NCBI RefSeq assembly: GCF_003248505.1
Contig: NZ_QFOA01000090.1
Coordinates: 1 to 10,480 of the forward strand
Length of the DNA: 10,480 nt
DNA from: Sphingobium sp.
GTDB lineage: Bacteria; Pseudomonadota; Alphaproteobacteria; Sphingomonadales; Sphingomonadaceae
Direction: 5' to 3'
Part shown: positions 6,944 to 10,480 of the stretch, piece after piece
Numbering within the stretch: position 1 is the stretch's first letter
Layout: each line of letters starts with the position of its first letter
The notes under the pieces: generated by a model
Databases searched by the model: none
What the model was told of the DNA's origin: nothing
What the model saw: the letters and a program-made list of their open reading frames with translations, nothing else
Made by a program: the position numbers and the translations under genes

Positions 6944-8181
6944 GCAGGCTTGCGCACCAGTGTCCACAGAAGAACGGCGCCGACGAGGTCGAGAACGCCG
7001 AGGAGGATGAAGAAGGGTTCGTAGCCGACGCGGTCGACCATCTGGCCGAGCAGCAGCGAAAAGACGAGCACGCCCAGATTGCCGGCAAGGCCCGCAAGCC
7101 CTGCGGCGGTGGCGACTTCGTTGCGATTGAAGAGGTCCGACGCCATGGTGATGACTGTCACCGACAGCGTCTGATGCGCAAAGCCGCCCACGCACAGCAG
7201 TGCGATCGCGGCGTAGGGATTGGTGGCAAGGCCCACGAACGCCATCCCCGTCATCATCGCCGCGCCGAGCGTGAAGGCCGCGCGCCGCGCGTCGATGAGG
7301 TGGATGCCGCGCCGCTGGAGAAAGGCGACGACTGCCGGTCCGAACAGGCAGCCAAGGTCTGCGGCGAGAAAGGGGAGCCAGGCGAACAGCGCGATCTGCG
7401 TGAGGTCGAAGCCCCGTGCCCGCGCGAGGTAGAGCGGCATCCAGAAGGACAGCATCCCCCATACCGGATCGGCGAGCAGGCGCGGCAGCGCGATGCCCCA
7501 AAGATCCCGCCGCCGCGCGAGCGCAAGGATGGACGGGCGGGTGGAGCGAGCGGCGAGGCGCGCTTCCTGGCCCGATAGGATATAGGCGCGTTCCGCCGTG
7601 CCCAGCCTGCGGTGACGAGCGGGGGTGTCATAATGGAAGAACCAGAGCAGCGCCCAGACGACGCCGATGCCGCCTGCGATGACGAAAGCCAGCCGCCAGC
7701 TGTGCATCATCACCGCCCAGGCAACGAGCGGCGGGGCGAAGACCGCGCCGAACGACGCGCCGATATTGTAGATGCCGCCAGCCAGCCCACGTTCCCTGGC
7801 GGGAAACCATTCGGCGACCAGCTTTTGCCCGGCGGGTTGCGCCGATCCTTCGGCAAGGCCGAGGAGCGCCCGCAGCGCCGCGAAGCCGAACCAGCCGCTG
7901 ACGAAAGCATGCGCCATGGTGACGAGCGACCAGGCCGCTACCGCAAGCGTGAAACCGACCTTGAGACCCACGCTGTCGAGGAAATAGCCCGCCGCCGGTT
8001 GGAGCATGACGCCGAGTTGGAACGCGCCGGTGATCCAGCCATATTCGACATTGCTGATCGCCTGATCCGTCAGGATGACGGGAGCGGCGACGCCCATGAT
8101 CGATCGCGCCAGATAATTGATGACCATCGCGCCCACAAAGAGGCCGATGATGGTCCAGCGAAATTTGCCGATCAGACGCAT
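6940..8181 (-). CDS. MFS transporter, ACS/ExuT (hexuronate transporter) type
   Basis: This 413-residue inner-membrane carrier is close to the usual length for a 12-helix MFS protein. It starts with a typical first helix (IIGLFVGAMVINYLARS). It has the loop 2-3 motif region GYFLDSVGLKVGF and a related GQMVDRVGYEP in the second half. The segment LLGLAEGSAQPAGQKLVAEW followed by FPARERGLAGG is typical of the anion:cation symporter branch that includes ExuT and GudP. That branch usually takes hexuronates or related acids with protons. Here it is the first gene of an operon with a cytoplasmic xylosidase, so xylooligosaccharides, acidic or not, are a plausible cargo; this is inference. The Shine-Dalgarno sequence is poor, and the operator at 8190-8203 lies only eight bases before the ATG. 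Confidence 0.85.
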   Translation of the reverse strand: MRLIGKFRWTIIGLFVGAMVINYLARSIMGVAAPVILTDQAISNVEYGWITGAFQLGVMLQPAAGYFLDSVGLKVGFTLAVAAWSLVTMAHAFVSGWFGFAALRALLGLAEGSAQPAGQKLVAEWFPARERGLAGGIYNIGASFGAVFAPPLVAWAVMMHSWRLAFVIAGGIGVVWALLWFFHYDTPARHRRLGTAERAYILSGQEARLAARSTRPSILALARRRDLWGIALPRLLADPVWGMLSFWMPLYLARARGFDLTQIALFAWLPFLAADLGCLFGPAVVAFLQRRGIHLIDARRAAFTLGAAMMTGMAFVGLATNPYAAIALLCVGGFAHQTLSVTVITMASDLFNRNEVATAAGLAGLAGNLGVLVFSLLLGQMVDRVGYEPFFILLGVLDLVGAVLLWTLVRKPA

Positions 8182-8189
8182 GAAACCGC

Positions 8190-8203
8190 TGTTAACGTTA
8201 TCA
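8190..8203. promoter_or_regulatory. LacI-type operator upstream of the transporter-xylosidase operon
   Basis: TGTTAACGTTATCA matches TGNTANCGNTANCA at all ten fixed positions and is a near-perfect inverted repeat. It sits between the transporter start codon and two possible minus-strand -10 boxes, AATAAT (8208-8203) and TATACT (8222-8217); no good -35 partner is visible for either. Binding here would block initiation or early elongation and would also cover the region where a ribosome site should lie. Confidence 0.6.
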
Positions 8204-8491
8204 TTATTGCCCGTCGAGTATATATCGGTCCTATGGCCTTAAAAACTGCAGCAACATGGATGCTGTATCGACGACCCGGGCAATTCCCGTTTCCTTTATC
8301 GGACCGATGGAATGAAATCTTGCTGCAGCGCTGGCGATATCAAGCCACGCCGGTAGCGGTCTTGTTATCGATAACGATATTTCTGACGGCGTCTTTCAGG
8401 CGGTCGGCGCTTCGTTCGACCGCCGTTTCGAATGGGGCGGATATGCGAATTTCGGGCCAAGCGCAGCCACGTTGAATCCGACCCCGGAGGT
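8204..8491. other. Gene-free region with operator-like site and decayed reading frame
   Basis: No complete gene is supported here. On the plus strand an ATG at 8256 opens 19 codons (MDAVSTTRAIPVSFIGPME) and meets TGA at 8313-8315. The same frame then continues without stops for about 90 codons, passing a protein-like stretch (for example DGVFQAVGASFDRRFEWGG) before running antisense into the beta-lactamase gene. There is no ribosome site, so it may be a relic or chance. A 9-bp inverted repeat CTGCAGCAA/TTGCTGCAG lies at 8246-8254 and 8320-8328. An 8-bp stem (8399-8406 with 8417-8424) downstream of the beta-lactamase stop could be a weak terminator, but it lacks a T-tract. Base composition is more AT-rich than in the flanking genes. 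Confidence 0.4.
8363..8376. promoter_or_regulatory. Second LacI-type operator-like palindrome
   Basis: TGTTATCGATAACG contains the perfect 12-bp palindrome GTTATCGATAAC and fits TGNTANCGNTANCA at nine of ten positions (last base G). It lies 173 bp from the site at 8190-8203, on the upstream side of the transporter operon, a spacing at which a tetrameric regulator could loop DNA. Alternatively it belonged to a lost divergent gene. The role is inferred from sequence only. Confidence 0.4.
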
Positions 8492-9415
8492 TCAGCTTCT
8501 CCACGCCACAGCGATTTCGCCCAATCGTTTGAGGACCGCTTCGTCCTGCGGGCGGACATCTTCCGAAAAGGACGGATTTTCGAAATAGCCCGTCACGATC
8601 AACGGGCTACCGCCGTCCGGCGGAACCAGTACGGCAAGATCGTTGACCTTGTTGCCGATGCCCGGTCGCATACCTGTGCCGGTTTTGTCGAAGCCCTGCC
8701 AGTTGCGGGGGAGGGCGGCCCGAATGCGGTCTAGCCCGCTTTGGGTCGCGGCCATCCAACCGCGCAGCAGATCGCGGCTGGCGGGGCGGAGCACGTCACC
8801 GACCACAAGGCTTTGGACCGTCATCGCCATCGCCCTCGGCGTCGTGCTGTTTTCCTGCGTGCCAGGAGGAATGACGTTGATCGCCGGTTCGTAGCCGTCA
8901 AGTCGACTGGTCTCGTCGCCGATATCGCGCCAGAAGCGGGTGAGCGCATCCGGACCGCCCAGTCGCCGCAGAAGAATGTTGGCGGCGGCGTTGTCACTCG
9001 TGATTTGCACCGCCTGTGCCAGTATCAGGATGGGCAAATGCCCTTTTGCCAGATTGTCCTCCACCACGGGCGAATAGGCGACGACGTCCGTGCGGCCGAT
9101 GGCGAGCGGCTCTGCGAGGTCGAGCCGACCGGCGTCGCTTTCGCGCAGGGCCATTGCTGCCAGGGACAATTTGAATGTCGAGCAGTGGCAAAAACGCTCG
9201 TCCGCGCGCCAGCCGAAATGGCGTCCGGTGGCGGTATCGAGGACGAACGCGCCCAGCCTGCCTTGCGCCGATCGCTCCAGGGTGCGCAGTTGCGCTACGG
9301 GATCGGGCCTTGGCGGCCTTGCTCCGGCACAGGCGGAAAGGAGCAGCCCGGCACTTGCGCCCAGCGTGAATGCGCGTCGGCTCGGCAGGACGGGATGCGG
9401 GGTTTTGCGATGCAT
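8492..9415 (-). CDS. bla: Class A beta-lactamase, Tat-exported lipoprotein
   Basis: This 307-residue serine beta-lactamase should hydrolyse penicillin- or cephalosporin-type drugs in the periplasm. All class A motifs are intact: S-T-F-K at 79-82 (Ambler Ser70/Lys73), S-D-N at 140-142, the omega-loop Glu176 in EPAIN (Ambler Glu166 and Asn170), and K-T-G at 244-246. The N-terminus has a twin-arginine motif SRRAFTLG at 12-19 and a lipobox LSAC ending at Cys29, so it is probably exported folded by Tat and lipid-anchored. A cysteine directly precedes Ser79, as in carbapenemases of class A, but KTGTG lacks the partner cysteine at position 238. The ATG at 9415 is chosen because AAAGGA lies about ten bases upstream and the Tat motif follows. 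It is separated from the upstream cold-shock gene by a strong terminator, so it must have its own promoter, none of which is obvious. No AmpR-like regulator is adjacent. Confidence 0.92.
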   Translation of the reverse strand: MHRKTPHPVLPSRRAFTLGASAGLLLSACAGARPPRPDPVAQLRTLERSAQGRLGAFVLDTATGRHFGWRADERFCHCSTFKLSLAAMALRESDAGRLDLAEPLAIGRTDVVAYSPVVEDNLAKGHLPILILAQAVQITSDNAAANILLRRLGGPDALTRFWRDIGDETSRLDGYEPAINVIPPGTQENSTTPRAMAMTVQSLVVGDVLRPASRDLLRGWMAATQSGLDRIRAALPRNWQGFDKTGTGMRPGIGNKVNDLAVLVPPDGGSPLIVTGYFENPSFSEDVRPQDEAVLKRLGEIAVAWRS

Positions 9416-9470
9416 GATGCCGTCCTTTCTGCCCGAACCGCGCACACATGTATCGTGCCAGCCCGCGCGG

Positions 9471-9509
9471 ACAAAGAAAAAGGGAGGCACCCGGCGGGGG
9501 TGCCTCCCT
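9471..9509 (-). terminator. Intrinsic terminator of the cold-shock gene
   Basis: A perfect 12-bp stem AGGGAGGCACCC/GGGTGCCTCCCT (9481-9492 with 9498-9509) closes a 5-base loop. Read on the minus strand it is followed by a T-rich tail (TTTTCTTTGT), the standard layout of a rho-independent terminator. It begins about 40 bases after the stop codon of the cold-shock gene and ends some 55 bases before the beta-lactamase start. The plus-strand side has no T-run, so it works in one direction. Confidence 0.85.
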
Positions 9510-9549
9510 GATATCCTCTCCCTATCGACAGGGATGCAAGGCCGGTGCG

Positions 9550-10392
9550 TCAGTCAGCCTTCGACTGGAGATTAACCGCCGCATATTTGCCGCGACGATC
9601 GACCTCCAGTTCGAAGTCCAGGCGGTCGCCTTCGTTAAGGGCCGCCATGCCAGCGCGTTCGACTGCGCTGATGTGGACGAATGCGTCCGGCTGGCCGTCG
9701 TCGCGCTGGATGAAGCCGAAGCCCTTCATGGCGTTGAAGAACTTGACCGTGCCGCTGGCGCGTTCGCCGGTGAGCTGGCGCTGCGGGCCACGCTCCGCGC
9801 CGCCGAAGCCGCCGCGCTCGGGACGATCGCCGAAGCCGCCAGCGCGCGGTTCGCGCGGCGGGGCGCGATCCGTGACGGGGAGGGGTTCGCCGTCGATCAC
9901 CAGATCGGTGGCCGATACCTTGCCGCCGCGATCGACGAGCGTGAAACCGAGCGGCTGGCCTTCGGCAAGGCCGGTGAGGCCGGCCTGTTCCACCGCACTG
10001 ATGTGAACGAACACGTCTTCGCCGCCATCGTCACGCACGATGAAGCCGAAACCCTTCTGGCCGTTGAAGAATTTGACGACGCCCTTGCCTTCGCCGACGA
10101 CCTGCGCGGGCATGCCGCGACCGCCGCCGCCGAAACCACCGCCGCCGCCGCCGCGATTGCCGCCGCCGAAGCCGCCGGCACCGCCGCCGCCGAAGCCGCC
10201 GCGATCACCGCCGAAGCCGCCACCGCCGCCGCCAAAACCGCCACGGTCGCCGCCGAAGCCACCGCCACCGCCGAAACCACCGCGATCACCGCCGAAGCCG
10301 CCGCGGTCACCACCGCCGTAGAAATTGTCGTCGCCGAAACCGTCGCGCTTGTCCTTGCCGCGCCCGCCGCGGCGACCTCTGTCAAAACTCAT
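9550..10392 (-). CDS. Double cold-shock-domain protein with Gly-rich disordered N-terminus
   Basis: This 280-residue protein should bind single-stranded RNA or DNA in the cytoplasm, as an RNA chaperone or translation factor. Residues 1-95 are low-complexity and basic/aromatic (Gly, Phe, Arg, Asp), with four copies of DRGGFGG at 29, 36, 49 and 63. Cold-shock domain 1 is at about 101-168 (RNP1 KGFGFI at 113, RNP2 DVFVHIS at 126). A Gly/Arg/Pro linker follows at 169-210, and domain 2 at about 211-276 (KGFGFI at 223, DAFVHIS at 236). The two domains are clearly related (both VKFFN, RDDG and HISAVE), pointing to internal duplication. Classical CspA proteins are about 70 residues with a single domain. 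The ATG at 10392 begins MSFDRGRRGG; upstream is AACAGGGC, a weak ribosome site. The gene ends at the strong terminator at 9471-9509 and appears monocistronic. The 88 bases before it show no clear promoter. Confidence 0.88.
   Translation of the reverse strand: MSFDRGRRGGRGKDKRDGFGDDNFYGGGDRGGFGGDRGGFGGGGGFGGDRGGFGGGGGGFGGDRGGFGGGGAGGFGGGNRGGGGGGFGGGGRGMPAQVVGEGKGVVKFFNGQKGFGFIVRDDGGEDVFVHISAVEQAGLTGLAEGQPLGFTLVDRGGKVSATDLVIDGEPLPVTDRAPPREPRAGGFGDRPERGGFGGAERGPQRQLTGERASGTVKFFNAMKGFGFIQRDDGQPDAFVHISAVERAGMAALNEGDRLDFELEVDRRGKYAAVNLQSKAD
10114..10338 (-). repeat. Glycine-rich tandem repeat region within the cold-shock gene
   Basis: This stretch encodes residues 19-93 of the cold-shock protein, built from units such as DRGGFGG and GGGGGFGG. 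At DNA level it is a CCG-rich, triplet-periodic tract on the plus strand. The four DRGGFGG copies use different synonymous codons (GAC CGC, GAT CGC, GAC CGT, GAT CGC; mixed GGC/GGT; one TTT), so they are not fresh slippage copies and the peptide composition seems to be what is kept. Confidence 0.75.
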
Positions 10393-10480
10393 GCCCTGTT
10401 AGTCACTTTCGCTTCGCCCCAAGACCAATCGGACAAACATGTCGGGCGAATGACATGCAGAATCCACCGCAAAGGCGGGT

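Noticed and set aside
8351..8360. CGGTAGCGGT resembling half of the 4162 operator
   Set aside because: Only one half-site matches (the next bases are CTTG rather than ATCA), so it does not meet the palindromic pattern.
7612..8475. 287-codon plus-strand open frame
   Set aside because: Most of it mirrors the MFS transporter gene in antisense and it has no family-like motif; only the part beyond 8204 is discussed separately.
8492..9415. Class A carbapenemase signature
   Set aside because: The cysteine before the active serine is present, but the partner cysteine expected after KTG (position 238) is glycine, so the diagnostic disulfide cannot form.
9416..9490. Extended N-terminus of the beta-lactamase
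   Set aside because: It would overlap the terminator stem of the upstream gene and displace the Tat signal from the N-terminus; AAAGGA precedes the ATG at 9415.
10040..10321. Proline-rich plus-strand frame with PPKPP repeats
   Set aside because: It is the antisense image of the Gly-rich repeat of the cold-shock gene; there is no ribosome site and no independent support.
10114..10338. CRISPR-like or satellite repeat
   Set aside because: The repeats are in frame within the cold-shock gene, with no spacers and varied synonymous codons.

Overview
The window looks like chromosome from a GC-rich alphaproteobacterium, most likely a sphingomonad (Sphingomonas/Sphingobium/Novosphingobium type). That is inferred from codon use (third positions mostly G or C), from the xylan-type sugar genes, from a Tat-exported class A beta-lactamase lipoprotein, and from a double cold-shock protein with a glycine-rich head. 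No taxonomic marker gene is present, so the assignment is an impression.

Positions 1-8203 hold a hemicellulose (probably xylan or arabinoxylan) utilisation locus. In order: a secreted SGNH acetylesterase of the sialate O-acetylesterase family (265-2226, +); an exported GH43 glycosidase (2449-4113, -); a LacI-family regulator (4302-5345, +); a cytoplasmic GH43 beta-xylosidase (5309-6943, -); and an MFS sugar/sugar-acid transporter (6940-8181, -). The transporter and second GH43 overlap as ATGA and form one operon. The inferred division of labour is deacetylation and first trimming outside the cytoplasm, uptake by the MFS carrier, then final cleavage to xylose or arabinose inside, under control of the LacI-type repressor. 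No TonB receptor or xylose catabolic gene is seen; these may lie outside.

The main finding is a shared 14-bp palindrome, TGNTANCGNTANCA. It occurs in each of the three promoter regions of this locus: 179-192 (one mismatch, overlapping a candidate -10 of the esterase), 4162-4175 (perfect, inside a candidate promoter of the exported GH43 and upstream of the regulator), and 8190-8203 (perfect, just upstream of the transporter). A fourth near match lies at 8363-8376. It is the same type as the known xyl-box and GntR-type operators, so the window appears to carry a complete small regulon with its own regulator.

Positions 8204-8491 contain no supported gene but hold the fourth operator-like site, an inverted repeat and a coding-like reading frame broken by a stop. 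Next comes a class A beta-lactamase (8492-9415, -) with intact catalytic motifs. A strong intrinsic terminator (9471-9509) then separates it from an upstream gene on the same strand (9550-10392, -). That gene encodes two cold-shock domains behind a disordered Gly/Phe/Arg/Asp repeat region, an architecture like that of RNA-binding proteins that form condensates.

I see no tRNA, rRNA, insertion sequence, CRISPR array or phage gene. The sugar locus follows known family logic. The parts least explained are the operator set, the low-complexity cold-shock protein and two coding-like fragments in intergenic DNA.
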